Shown: positions 17,008 through 25,390 of the stretch, piece after piece
How positions within the stretch are numbered: the first letter of the stretch is position 1
How the letters are laid out: the number at the start of each line of letters is the position of its first letter
DNA from: Streptomyces sp. DT2A-34
Lineage (GTDB): Bacteria > Actinomycetota > Actinomycetes > Streptomycetales > Streptomycetaceae
Length of the DNA stretch: 64,000 nt
Direction: 5' to 3'
Assembly (NCBI RefSeq): GCF_030499515.1
Contig: NZ_JASTWJ010000001.1
Location: 4,630,001 to 4,694,000, forward strand
The notes under the pieces: model-generated
What the model saw: only the letters and a program-made list of their open reading frames with translations
Database searches by the model: none
What the model was told of the DNA's origin: nothing
Program-made: the position numbers and the translations under genes

Positions 17008-17673
17008 TCAGCCCGGCGTGACCAGCCGCGCCTCGTACGCGAACACCGCCGCCTGTGTACGGTCCCGCAGGCCCAGCTTCACCAGGATCCGGCTGACGTG
17101 GGTCTTGATCGTCGACTCGGCGACCACCAGCCGCTCGGCGATCTCCGCGTTCGACAGGCCCTGCGCGATCAGGACCAGCACCTCCGTCTCCCGCTCGGTC
17201 AGGTCCCCGTACGCCGCGTGTGCGGAGGACATCAGGCGCGGGGAGTCGGACAGCTTGGAGAACTCGGTGATCAGCCGCCGGGTGACGGAGGGGGCGAGGA
17301 GAGCCTCGCCGGCCGCCACCACCCTGACGCCGTCGGCGAGTTGGCGTGCCGAGGCGTCCTTCAGCAGGAAGCCCGAGGCTCCCGCGCGCAGCGCCTGGTA
17401 CACGTACTCGTCGAGGTCGAAGGTGGTCAGCACCAGCACCTTGGCCGCGCCGTTCGCCGCGACGATCTCCCGGGTGGCCTCGATGCCGTTCAGCTCCGGC
17501 ATGCGGATGTCCATCAGCACGACGTCGGGGGAGAGTTCACGGACCCGGTCCACCGCCTCGCGTCCGTTGACCGCCTCGCCGACGACCTCGATGTCCGGCA
17601 TCGCGTTCAGCAGGACCGAGAAGCCCTCGCGCACCATCATCTGATCGTCCGCGATCAGTACGCGGATGGTCAT
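17008..17673 (-). CDS. NarL/FixJ-family response regulator
   Basis: 221 residues. The receiver domain has the phosphoacceptor Asp in PDVVLMDIRMPE (near 54), Thr in VLVLTTFDLDEYVY and Lys in GASGFLLKDAS. The C-terminal LuxR helix-turn-helix is LTERETEVLVLIAQGLSNAE followed by IKTHVSRILVKLGLRDR. The start codon overlaps the sensor-kinase stop (ATGA), so the pair is translationally coupled. It is a close paralogue of the regulator at 19136. Confidence 0.95.
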   Translation of the reverse strand: MTIRVLIADDQMMVREGFSVLLNAMPDIEVVGEAVNGREAVDRVRELSPDVVLMDIRMPELNGIEATREIVAANGAAKVLVLTTFDLDEYVYQALRAGASGFLLKDASARQLADGVRVVAAGEALLAPSVTRRLITEFSKLSDSPRLMSSAHAAYGDLTERETEVLVLIAQGLSNAEIAERLVVAESTIKTHVSRILVKLGLRDRTQAAVFAYEARLVTPG

Positions 17674-19007
17674 GAGCCGTCCTCTGCCGTCGTGGTGACC
17701 GGCAGGAACACGGCCACCTCATAGCCGCCGTCCTCCGTCCGGCCCGCCGTCATCTCGCCGCCCAGCATGCTGACCCGCTCCCGCATCCCGGTGATGCCGT
17801 GCCCCGCGCCCGGCGAGGGCTTCAGCAGGGCGGACGCGGGCGGCGGGCCGTTGACTATGCGCAGGCCCAGACCGCCGAGGACGTAACCGATCTCGACGCG
17901 GGCGCTCGCGCCGGGCGCGTGGCGCAGGCTGTTGCTGAGTGCCTCCTGCACGATGCGGTACGCCGACAGCTCGACGCCCTGCGGGAGTGCGCGCACCGCT
18001 CCGGTCACCGTCTTCTCGACGTCCAGGCCCGCGTCCCGCACATTGGCCAGCAGCGCGTCCAGGTCGGCAAGGGTGGGTTGCGGGGCGTCCGGGGCCTCGT
18101 AGTCCTCGGCGCGGACGACGCCCAGGATGCGGCGGAGTTCGGTGAGCGCCGCCACCGCGTTCTCCCGGATGGTGGCGAAGGCCCGCTCCAGCTCCGGCGG
18201 CGGGTTCTCCACCCGGTAGGGGGCGGCCTCCGCCTGGATGGCGACGACCGACATGTGGTGGGCGACCACGTCGTGCAGTTCGCGCGCGATCGTCGTGCGC
18301 TCCTCCAGCAGGGTCCGCTTGGAACGCTCCTGCGCGGTCACGGTCTGCTGGGCGGTGACCTCCTGTCTCGCTTCCCGGCGTATGTGCCAGAGGGCGACGC
18401 AGAGCAGGACCATCGCGGAGACGACCATCATGGGTCCGGTGTTCGCGCCGTAGTAGCCCGGACCGATGCCGGCGCCCGCGGCCAGGCCGTACGCCCCCGT
18501 CACCAGCCACATCCACAGGGCCGTACGCGGCCGGGTGCGTACGGCCACGACCGTCAGCACTGTCAGATGGCAGGCGAAGGCGCCGGGCACCCACGGCCAG
18601 TCGCCCGCGCTGTGGCCGAGCACGCCGGTGAACGGGGTGGCGGCCATGGACAGCCAGAACGCTCCGACGGGCCGCACCATGGTCAGCAGCACGGGGATCA
18701 CGCAGAGCGGACCGAGCAGCAGGGCCGAGGCACTGGTGTCGACCGTGGCGAGCATCAGCGTGAACAGGGCGGCCACCCCGATCAGCGCGTGCGGCGTCCA
18801 GGAGGCGTACTCCCGCATACGCGTCGGCAGCCGCCTGGTCAGCGGGCCGTCGACCCGCATGCGGGGCATCGGGCGGTAGGCGAAGGCGTCGTGGATCAGG
18901 TCCTGGCGCAGCCCGCGCAGGGCCTCGGCGGCCATCCGGAACTCCGGACTGCGCGGCTTGGCCCCGTCCCCCGGCGGCTGGGTCTGCGGGCGAGTCGTCT
19001 CGGTCAC
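17670..19007 (-). CDS. Sensor histidine kinase (NarX-like, HisKA_3)
   Basis: 445 residues, GTG start. Five or six membrane helices occupy residues about 75-230. The dimerisation/phosphoacceptor helix is IARELHDVVAHHMSVVAIQA (His in ELHDVVAHH), followed by an HATPase_c domain with the N-box YRIVQEALSNSLRHA and GAGHGITGMRERV. No large extracellular domain is visible, so it probably senses a membrane or cell-envelope signal. The cognate regulator is the overlapping gene at 17008. A TACCGT hexamer seven bases before GTG allows a leaderless mRNA, and the conserved 18-bp site lies at 19074-19091, about 67 bp upstream. Confidence 0.93.
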   Translation of the reverse strand: MTETTRPQTQPPGDGAKPRSPEFRMAAEALRGLRQDLIHDAFAYRPMPRMRVDGPLTRRLPTRMREYASWTPHALIGVAALFTLMLATVDTSASALLLGPLCVIPVLLTMVRPVGAFWLSMAATPFTGVLGHSAGDWPWVPGAFACHLTVLTVVAVRTRPRTALWMWLVTGAYGLAAGAGIGPGYYGANTGPMMVVSAMVLLCVALWHIRREARQEVTAQQTVTAQERSKRTLLEERTTIARELHDVVAHHMSVVAIQAEAAPYRVENPPPELERAFATIRENAVAALTELRRILGVVRAEDYEAPDAPQPTLADLDALLANVRDAGLDVEKTVTGAVRALPQGVELSAYRIVQEALSNSLRHAPGASARVEIGYVLGGLGLRIVNGPPPASALLKPSPGAGHGITGMRERVSMLGGEMTAGRTEDGGYEVAVFLPVTTTAEDGS

Positions 19008-19073
19008 GTACAGAACGGTAGGCGCAGGGCCCTGTCGCGGTCGTCCCCATGGAGAGGGGTTCCGGCGGGTCCA

Positions 19074-19091
19074 TCTCAGGTACTACGGGTA
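19074..19091 (-). promoter_or_regulatory. Conserved 18-bp site upstream of two-component unit 1
   Basis: TCTCAGGTACTACGGGTA. It recurs with one difference at 23585-23602, upstream of the other end of this gene set. Read on the coding (minus) strand it contains TACC twice with a 9-bp period. It is a good candidate for the binding site of one or both LuxR-type response regulators. Function is inferred. Confidence 0.5.
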
Positions 19092-19135
19092 TCCCCGCTG
19101 GTCGCGCCCGGTGCGGACCCCACCAGGAGCCCCGC

Positions 19136-19810
19136 TCAATACCCGGAGGGCCGCACCAGTCCCGACTCGTAGGCGAACACCGCCGCCTGCGTCCGGTCCC
19201 GCAGCCCCAGCTTCACCAGGATCCGGCCCACGTGGGTCTTCACGGTCTGCTCGGCCACGACGAGGCGTTCGGCGATCTCCGCGTTCGACAGGCCCTGGGC
19301 GATCAGCGCGAGGACCTCCGTCTCGCGCTCGGTCAGGTCGCCGACGCGTTCCTTGAGCGGGGCGCGGGGCCGGTTGTCCAGGCGGGAGAACTCGGTGATC
19401 AGCCGGCGGGTGATGCCGGGCGCGAGCAGCGCGTCGCCGGCCGCCACGACACGTACCGCCTCGGCCAGCTGGTCGGCGGAGGCGTCCTTGAGGAGGAAGC
19501 CCGAGGCTCCCGCACGCAGCGCCTCGTACACGTACTCGTCGAGGTCGAAGGTGGTCAGCACCAGCACCTTGATGTGCGGTGACTCGGCGGTGATGCGGCG
19601 GGTGGCCTCGATGCCGCCGAGTTCGGGCATGCGGATGTCCATCAGGACGACGTCGGGGGCGAGTTCGGCGACCTTCGCGACCGCGTCCAGCCCGTCGACC
19701 GCCTGGCCGATCACGTCGATGTCGGGCTTGGTGTTGAGCAGCACGGTGAATCCCTGCCGGACCATCTGCTGGTCGTCGGCGATGACTACACGGATGGGGC
19801 TGCTCGTCAT
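19136..19810 (-). CDS. NarL/FixJ-family response regulator (paralogue 2)
   Basis: 224 residues from ATG at 19810 (MTSSPIRVVIADDQQMVRQG). The open frame continues to 20047, but that part overlaps the kinase gene and lacks a ribosome site. The phosphoacceptor Asp lies in PDVVLMDIRMPE, the Thr in VLVLTTFDLDEYVYEA, and the LuxR HTH in LTERETEVLALIAQGLSNAE. It closely parallels the regulator at 17008, pointing to tandem duplication of the whole two-component system. The kinase partner is the gene at 19821, ten bases upstream. Confidence 0.95.
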   Translation of the reverse strand: MTSSPIRVVIADDQQMVRQGFTVLLNTKPDIDVIGQAVDGLDAVAKVAELAPDVVLMDIRMPELGGIEATRRITAESPHIKVLVLTTFDLDEYVYEALRAGASGFLLKDASADQLAEAVRVVAAGDALLAPGITRRLITEFSRLDNRPRAPLKERVGDLTERETEVLALIAQGLSNAEIAERLVVAEQTVKTHVGRILVKLGLRDRTQAAVFAYESGLVRPSGY

Positions 19811-19820
19811 GGTTCTCCTG

Positions 19821-21170
19821 TCAGGGGTGGGCGGTCGGCGGGGTGTCGCCCCGCGGGAGGAAGGCCGAGACCGCGAAACCGCCGTGCTGGGTGGGGGCCG
19901 CGGTGAGATGGCCGCCGAGCATAGCCGCACGCTCACGCATGCCGAGCAGGCCGTGCCCCGCACCCGGGGAGCGCGGAACGGGCCGCTGCGGACGGGAGTT
20001 GACGACCCCCAGATGCAGGCCCTGGAAGTCGTGCGAGATCTCGACACGCACTTCCGAACCCGGTGCGTGCCGCAGGGCGTTGCTGAGCGCCTCCTGGATG
20101 ATCCGGTACGCGGACAGCTCCACGCCCGTGGGATACGAGAGGGCCTCGCCCCTGATGTCGGTGACGACGTCCAGTCCGGCGGCGCGGGTGTTGTCTATCA
20201 GGGCGTCGAGCCGGTCGAGCATGGGCTGGGGGGCGTCGGGGGCGGCTCCGCCGCCGGATTCGCCGAGACCGTAGGGGTCTTCCCCGTCCTCGGGGTTCTC
20301 GGAGCGCAGGACGCCCAGCACGCGGCGCAGTTCGGTGAGCGCGTCCAGGGCGTTCTGCCGGATGCCGGCGAGGTTCTCCTTCAGCTCGTCGGGCGGGTTC
20401 TCGACGAGGTGGGGGGCGACCTGGGCCTGGATGGAGATCACCGACATGTGGTGGGCGACCACGTCGTGCAGCTCGCGTGCGATACGGCTGCGCTCCTCCA
20501 GCACGGTGCGCCGGGCCCGCTCCTCGGCGGTGATCGTGGTCTGCTGCATCAGCTCCGCGCGCGCCTCGCGACGGCCGCGCACGGCGGTGCCGAGGAGCAC
20601 GACAACCGCGGACAGGCAGACGGCGACCACCCCCGTCGGCGAGTAGTTCGCCGCGCCCCACAGCCCCTCCAGGACGTAGGTGACCAGCCCGGTCACGACC
20701 AGTGCTTCGGCGGATACCCGAGTGGGCACCCGCAGCGAGAGCAGGAGCATCACGAACAGATGGGCGATGATTCCGGCCGCTGTCCACGGCCAGGGGAACG
20801 TGTGCTCGTCGTCGTAACCCCCGTGCACCACCACGGCACCGACCACGGTCGCCGCCATCGACAGCCACCACCCGGGAATGGGCCGCCACAACGCGAGGAC
20901 CACCGCACCGCCCTGCGCGAGCCCGATCAGGAAGGCGACCTGGCGGCCCACCCCGCCGTTGTCCGTCAGTTGTGCCACCGCGCCGATGGTCACGCCGAAC
21001 GCGACGAGGCACAGCAGGCCGTGCGGCAGCCAGCGCAGCCACGTGGAGGGTGGCAGCGGATCCGGCTGGGCGGTCCACAGGTCGTCGCGCAGTATTCCCA
21101 GCCAGCGCCGGACTCGACTCGTCGAGCCCCGCCGGCTCCCCGCCTCCGTCACAGGGTCAACCCTAGGCAT
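19821..21170 (-). CDS. Sensor histidine kinase (paralogue 2)
   Basis: 449 residues. About six membrane helices lie between residues 45 and 195. The phosphoacceptor region is IARELHDVVAHHMSVISIQA, and the ATPase domain contains YRIIQEALSNALRHA and GAGHGLLGMRERAAM. A Gly/Pro-rich insert (ENPEDGEDPYGLGESGGG) between dimerisation and ATPase parts distinguishes it from the first kinase. GGAGG nine bases before ATG, inside the end of the acyltransferase gene, supports the start and an eight-base overlap. It belongs to the transcription unit beginning at 23476. Confidence 0.93.
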   Translation of the reverse strand: MPRVDPVTEAGSRRGSTSRVRRWLGILRDDLWTAQPDPLPPSTWLRWLPHGLLCLVAFGVTIGAVAQLTDNGGVGRQVAFLIGLAQGGAVVLALWRPIPGWWLSMAATVVGAVVVHGGYDDEHTFPWPWTAAGIIAHLFVMLLLSLRVPTRVSAEALVVTGLVTYVLEGLWGAANYSPTGVVAVCLSAVVVLLGTAVRGRREARAELMQQTTITAEERARRTVLEERSRIARELHDVVAHHMSVISIQAQVAPHLVENPPDELKENLAGIRQNALDALTELRRVLGVLRSENPEDGEDPYGLGESGGGAAPDAPQPMLDRLDALIDNTRAAGLDVVTDIRGEALSYPTGVELSAYRIIQEALSNALRHAPGSEVRVEISHDFQGLHLGVVNSRPQRPVPRSPGAGHGLLGMRERAAMLGGHLTAAPTQHGGFAVSAFLPRGDTPPTAHP

Positions 21171-22440
21171 GGTGCTGTGCCTCCGCTTCGGTGCCCTGAG
21201 CGGCCGGCTGGGATCGGACCACGCGGGACGGGCGGCCGGTCGGACGCCGCGGGCCCTGTTCGTAGGCGCGGAACGTCGTCCAGCACAGCGCCAGGACCAG
21301 GGTGAACAGCGGGAGCCAAGCCAGACGGGCCGCCACCCAGCCCAGGTGGTCGGGAACGGTGTGCAGGCCGGGGAGGTGGCCCGCCGTCAGGCCCGTGGCC
21401 GTGGTCGCCATCAGGGCCGTCTGGTGCCAGAGGAAGATCGTCATCGCCGAGAGGTTGAGCAGGGCCACCGCCGCCCAGGCCAGGGGGCGGCGCATCGCGC
21501 GGCGCAACGGCCCGCGCAGGAGCAGGGCCAGGCCGCACTGGGCCAGGCCGAACGTGACGACGGCCAGCGTGGGCGGGTTGAGGTTGGAGATCCCGGCGCC
21601 GGGGACGCCGACCATGGACGCCGGGTAGCCCGCCCAGGCGACCAGTGCGGCCGTCGCCGTCGCGCCGCCCGCCAGCAGGATCCAGCCCGCACGCCGGCGC
21701 TCCAGCTCGCCCCGGGGCCAGGCCGCGCCCAGGGTGTACGGCACCAGCCAGCCGGCCGCCACGTTCGCCCAGCCGAGCCAGGCCGGGCCGCCCAGGCCGA
21801 AGCGGAGGAGGTCCACATGGAGGACGACCGCGAGGGGCCAGAGCGGGCTGAGCCGGAGGAGCAGGGGCGTCGCCGCCGTCAGCGCGGCGAAGACCAGGAG
21901 GAACCACAGGGGGGACAGGGCCAGTTTGACCAGGGTGTGGATGGTGTCGGGGTCCGTGCCGGAGACGAGCAGCAGGACCGCCGCCACCGTCCACAGGGTG
22001 AGGACCGCCGCCACCGGTTTGAACAGGCGGGACAGCCGGGACGTCAGCCACTGTCCGTATGTCGCGCCGCGCGCTCGGGCCGCGATGTAGCCGCGGGTTG
22101 CCGCATGGCCGCCGACCAGGAAGAACACGGCGAGGGTCTGGAAGGCCCAGGAGATCGGGGCCAGCCAGGGCATGTAGTGGAGCGGGCTCGCGGTGCGCAG
22201 ACCGGTCCCGCCGTCCGCCACCAGGGCCGTCACCAGCCAGTGGCCGAGGACGACACCGAGGATGGCGAAGGCCCGCAGGGCGTCGACGGCCCGGTCCCGG
22301 TCGGCGGGGGTGACGGCGTCGACGCGGGCGGCGCCCCGGCGCATGCCCTGCCACACGCCCCGCAGACGCCCTTCGGCGCGGGGGCCGGCCATGGGCTCGG
22401 CCAAGGGCTCGACGAAGGACTCGGCCGAGGACTCAGCCAT
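21163..22440 (-). CDS. Membrane acyltransferase (acyltransferase family 3)
   Basis: 425 residues with about ten hydrophobic segments. The first conserved motif, RDRAVDALRAFAILGVVLGH, carries the R...D...H arrangement of acyltransferase-3/OafA-like enzymes, and FFLVGGHAATRGY and MTIFLWHQTALM are further family motifs. Such proteins O-acylate sugars, cell-wall polymers or antibiotics. It overlaps the upstream hydrolase and downstream kinase by eight bases each, so the four genes from 23476 to 19136 are one tightly coupled unit. The substrate may be linked to the envelope signal sensed by the kinases; that is inference. Confidence 0.88.
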   Translation of the reverse strand: MAESSAESFVEPLAEPMAGPRAEGRLRGVWQGMRRGAARVDAVTPADRDRAVDALRAFAILGVVLGHWLVTALVADGGTGLRTASPLHYMPWLAPISWAFQTLAVFFLVGGHAATRGYIAARARGATYGQWLTSRLSRLFKPVAAVLTLWTVAAVLLLVSGTDPDTIHTLVKLALSPLWFLLVFAALTAATPLLLRLSPLWPLAVVLHVDLLRFGLGGPAWLGWANVAAGWLVPYTLGAAWPRGELERRRAGWILLAGGATATAALVAWAGYPASMVGVPGAGISNLNPPTLAVVTFGLAQCGLALLLRGPLRRAMRRPLAWAAVALLNLSAMTIFLWHQTALMATTATGLTAGHLPGLHTVPDHLGWVAARLAWLPLFTLVLALCWTTFRAYEQGPRRPTGRPSRVVRSQPAAQGTEAEAQHHA

Positions 22441-23476
22441 GCCTCACCTCCGAGGTCTCGCCCAGGACGACGCGGGCCAGGTTCACCAGGGACGTCGAGC
22501 CCGGCCGGAAGTAGTCGCTGTGGCCGCCGTCGCCCGCCGCGAAGACACGGGCGCCGAAGGACGGGGACATCGGGTCGGTGCCGAAGCCGACGACCGTGCC
22601 GAACAGGTCGAGCCTGACGTGCGGCACCTCCGCCACCCAGTCGTCGCTGCCGCGGGCCGCCCAGACGCGGGCCGGGGTGCGCAGGGCCGCCGCGGTGTCC
22701 GCGCCGGTGCCGGGGCTGCCGACCAGGGCGATGTCGTCCACGTCCAGGTGGGAGGCCGCACGGCCGCAGACCACCGAGCCGTAGGAGTGGCAGAGGAGGG
22801 ATATGCGCGGCTTCCTGTCGGCCGTGAGGGCGGGCAGGTGCCGTATGAACTCCCGCAGCTTCGGGGCCGCCTCCTCGGCTCGGCCCGCCGTCGTGACCGT
22901 GGTGCTGACCGTGGCCGGGGTTTCGTAGCCGAGCCAGGCCATGACGGCGGTGCGGGTGCCGTGCGGAGCCTCCCGGGTGAGCCGCTCGTGCAGGGCGCGG
23001 GCGGCGTCGCGGAAGCGGTCGTATGTGTCGATGGACGTGTCGGAGCCGGGCACCAGGACCGCGATGCGGTCGGCGTGGGCCAGGTCGCCGAAGACCTCCG
23101 TCGCGAGGCCGGGGCCGCGGCCGTCGAAGGAGAGGAAGTGGCGGGACGGGTCGGCCATCGCGCGGTCCGCTGCGGCCCGTTCGCGGTTGCCGTGGGCCGC
23201 GGCCATGCGGGACGCCTCGGCGGCGTTGGCACGGTTGGCCGCGTATGTCTCGTCCAGGGTCGCCGCCGTCACCGGCGCGAGGGCGGCCGGGGCCGGGGCG
23301 GGGATCTCGGGACGGGCGGCGCCGGACAGCGGGACGACCACGGCACCGGTGATCAGGGTGGCGAGGAGAGCTCGGCGCCATCTGTGGGTGCGGTGGGCCT
23401 TCTTCTTCGGCTCACTCGTCCCGGCTGCGCCGACCCCCGTGGTACGCCCCGCGGTACGCCCGGTGATACGCCCCAT
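22433..23476 (-). CDS. Secreted alpha/beta hydrolase (DUF1023)
   Basis: 347 residues from ATG at 23476 with GGGAAG upstream. A basic N-terminus is followed by a hydrophobic segment ([21 protein letters not shown]), a signal peptide or anchor. The domain is of the DUF1023 type: HFLSFDGRGPGLATEVFGD, IAVLVPGSDTSIDTYDRF, then the nucleophile elbow ISLLCHSYGSVVCG and VGSPGTGADTAAALRT. The hydrolysed bond is unknown. It is the first gene of the unit with acyltransferase, kinase 2 and regulator 2. The conserved 18-bp site lies about 110 bp upstream. Confidence 0.85.
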   Translation of the reverse strand: MGRITGRTAGRTTGVGAAGTSEPKKKAHRTHRWRRALLATLITGAVVVPLSGAARPEIPAPAPAALAPVTAATLDETYAANRANAAEASRMAAAHGNRERAAADRAMADPSRHFLSFDGRGPGLATEVFGDLAHADRIAVLVPGSDTSIDTYDRFRDAARALHERLTREAPHGTRTAVMAWLGYETPATVSTTVTTAGRAEEAAPKLREFIRHLPALTADRKPRISLLCHSYGSVVCGRAASHLDVDDIALVGSPGTGADTAAALRTPARVWAARGSDDWVAEVPHVRLDLFGTVVGFGTDPMSPSFGARVFAAGDGGHSDYFRPGSTSLVNLARVVLGETSEVRHG

Positions 23477-23584
23477 GGTCGTCTTCCCTTCCAGTCCGCC
23501 CGGCCATCGGGCTTGTCTGGAGGGGAAGTTACGGATCCGGCCTCGTCGCCCGCGTCCCGCCAGGGAGCTCACCTGCGACGTAGC

Positions 23585-23602
23585 TCTCAGGTATTACGGG
23601 TA
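23585..23602 (-). promoter_or_regulatory. Conserved 18-bp site upstream of two-component unit 2
   Basis: TCTCAGGTATTACGGGTA, 17 of 18 bases identical to the site at 19074-19091. It lies about 110 bp before the DUF1023 gene that heads the second unit. Two near-identical sites, each in front of a unit containing a LuxR-type regulator, argue for shared control. Confidence 0.5.
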
Positions 23603-23640
23603 GGAAGGGGCTCACCCAGTACGGGACAGGAGTCGCCGAG

Positions 23641-24567
23641 TCACCACGCCAACTGCGCGATCTCCTCCACCACCACCGCACACGCGTCCGCCGCCGGATC
23701 GATCAGCGGAAAGTGTCCGACGTCCTCCAGCAGCGTGAGACCGACCACCTCCCCCGCCTTCGCCGCCGCGTCCGCGTACGACTCGGCGACCGCCTGCGGG
23801 ACGACGATGTCCGTGCGGCCCTGGACGAGCGTCGTGGCGATGCCGGTCGGGAGCAGGAGCGCGGGGTCGGCGTAGGGCCGGCGCTCGGCGAACTCCACCG
23901 CGCCGCCCAGGAGTTGCCGCGCGGCACCCCCGCAGACGTCCAGCTTGTCGGCGACCGTGAAGTCGGCGATCGGGGCCAGGGCGACCACCCCCCGCAGGGG
24001 AGCGGGGCGGTCCGTGCGCCAGGAGGCGTCCGCGGGGAGAACATGGCGGGCCGCCGCCCAGAGGGCCAGGTGGCCGCCGGCCGAGTGGCCGGTGAGCACC
24101 ATGCGGCGCGGGTCGGCCTGCGGGAGCAACTCCCGTACGAGCGCGGGCAGCGCGTCCAGCGCGGCGGCCACGTCGTCGAAGGTGTCCGGCCACCGCCCGG
24201 CGACCGGCCCGCCGCCCGCACGCGCATCCGCCGCGCCGCCCGCACCCTCCGCGCTCTCCAAACCCTCCGCTCCCTCCGCGCCCCGCCGGTACTCCACATT
24301 GGCCACGGCGAACCCCCGCCGAGCCATGAAGTCCGCGAACGGCGTGACATGCCGCCGGTCGTACGGAGCCCGCCACGCCCCGCCGTGCAGCAGGACGACC
24401 AGCGGGGCAAGGCCGCCCGGACCGGCCTCGCCGCGCGGCGCGTAGAAGTCGATCACCTGGTCGGGGTGGTCGCCGTACGAGGCGATGGCGTCGGGGTCGA
24501 CGGGCGGGTGCGAGAAGGCCGACTCCTCTTCGGCAGCGGCCCGGGCTGCTGCGACGTCGTCCGGCAT
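23641..24567 (-). CDS. Kynurenine-formamidase-like alpha/beta hydrolase
   Basis: 308 residues. The oxyanion motif is LVVLLHGGAWRAPYD (HGGxW, as in BNA7-type formamidases) near residue 60. The nucleophile elbow is VLTGHSAGGHLALWAAA near 160, with the acid in GRTDIVVP and the base in EDVGHFPLID. Hydrolysis of N-formylkynurenine to kynurenine plus formate is inferred from the neighbouring kynureninase and tryptophan dioxygenase genes. It is transcribed separately from them, divergent from a TetR gene. A GA-rich insert (RRGAEGAEGLESAEGAGGAA) near 95-115 is lineage-specific low complexity. Confidence 0.78.
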   Translation of the reverse strand: MPDDVAAARAAAEEESAFSHPPVDPDAIASYGDHPDQVIDFYAPRGEAGPGGLAPLVVLLHGGAWRAPYDRRHVTPFADFMARRGFAVANVEYRRGAEGAEGLESAEGAGGAADARAGGGPVAGRWPDTFDDVAAALDALPALVRELLPQADPRRMVLTGHSAGGHLALWAAARHVLPADASWRTDRPAPLRGVVALAPIADFTVADKLDVCGGAARQLLGGAVEFAERRPYADPALLLPTGIATTLVQGRTDIVVPQAVAESYADAAAKAGEVVGLTLLEDVGHFPLIDPAADACAVVVEEIAQLAW

Positions 24568-24702
24568 GCTCCAACCTCTCAGCGACGGAACGGATTTGAA
24601 CGAAAGGGGGTGGCGGACCAGGTGGGAATTCGGCGCGCTGGCGGGGACGGTATCAGGCTGGTGACGTGCGCCAACACAGGGATGTCACGCTCGGTGAGGA
24701 TT

Positions 24703-24719
24703 AAACGGTTCTGTCGTTT
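24703..24719. promoter_or_regulatory. TetR operator candidate
   Basis: AAACG, seven bases, CGTTT: an inverted repeat about 70 bp before the TetR start, in the 220-bp gap shared with the divergent formamidase-like gene. TACGCT just downstream could be a -10 hexamer. Autorepression by the TetR protein is inferred. Confidence 0.4.
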
Positions 24720-24787
24720 CGTTACGCTGACCTCGCGAACCGCGGCGCAGCTCGCACCGCAGCCCGTACGTGACCAAGGAGGCCGAT

Positions 24788-25390
24788 ATGTCCGCCGAAC
24801 CCGGCACCGTACGTCCCGGAGGGCGTACCGCGCGTGTCCGTGCGGCCGTCCTGCGGGCGGCCGGAGAGGTGCTCGCGGAGCAGGGTTTCGACGGCCTCGA
24901 CCTCGCGGACGTCGCCCGGCGCGCCGAGGTGGGCAAGACGACGGTGTACCGCCGGTGGGGTTCGGTGACGGGCCTGGTGGCCGACCTGCTCGCCGACATG
25001 GCCGAACAGTCGCTGCCGCGCGAGGAGACCGGGTCCGTGCTCGGGGACCTGCGGGCCAACGCCGAGCTGGTGCGGCGGACGTTGGCGGACGCCCGGCAGG
25101 GCGCCCTGTTCCGCGCCGTCATCGCCGCGGCGACCTGCGACGAACGTACGGCGCAGGCGCTGCGGCGGTTCTACGAGGTGCGGGTCGCGGAGTGGGCGCC
25201 GTGCGTGGAACAGGGCGTCGCCAGAGGGGAGTTGCCCGCCGGGACCGACGCCGAGGCGGTCGTACGGGCGGTGTCGGCGCCCTTGTACTACGAGTTGCTG
25301 ACGACCGGGGTGGTCCCCGACGCCCCCGCCGCGGAGCGCGCCGCGCGGGCCGCGCATGCGGCTGCCGTGGCGGGGGTGTACGTCGGTTAG
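24788..25390 (+). CDS. TetR-family transcriptional regulator
   Basis: 200 residues from ATG at 24788, with AAGGAGG five bases upstream deciding this start over an in-frame one at 24770. The N-terminal HTH is RAAVLRAAGEVLAEQGFDGL followed by DVARRAEVGKTTVYRRWGSV. The C-terminal part (FYEVRVAEWAPCVEQGVARG) is the usual ligand-binding helical domain. It lies inside the kynurenine gene group, divergent from the formamidase-like gene and converging with kynureninase (four-base overlap). Control of tryptophan catabolism is plausible but not shown. Confidence 0.9.
   Translation: MSAEPGTVRPGGRTARVRAAVLRAAGEVLAEQGFDGLDLADVARRAEVGKTTVYRRWGSVTGLVADLLADMAEQSLPREETGSVLGDLRANAELVRRTLADARQGALFRAVIAAATCDERTAQALRRFYEVRVAEWAPCVEQGVARGELPAGTDAEAVVRAVSAPLYYELLTTGVVPDAPAAERAARAAHAAAVAGVYVG

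Noticed and set aside
19811..20047. N-terminal extension of response regulator 2
   Set aside because: It overlaps the kinase gene in another frame; the receiver domain begins right at ATG 19810.
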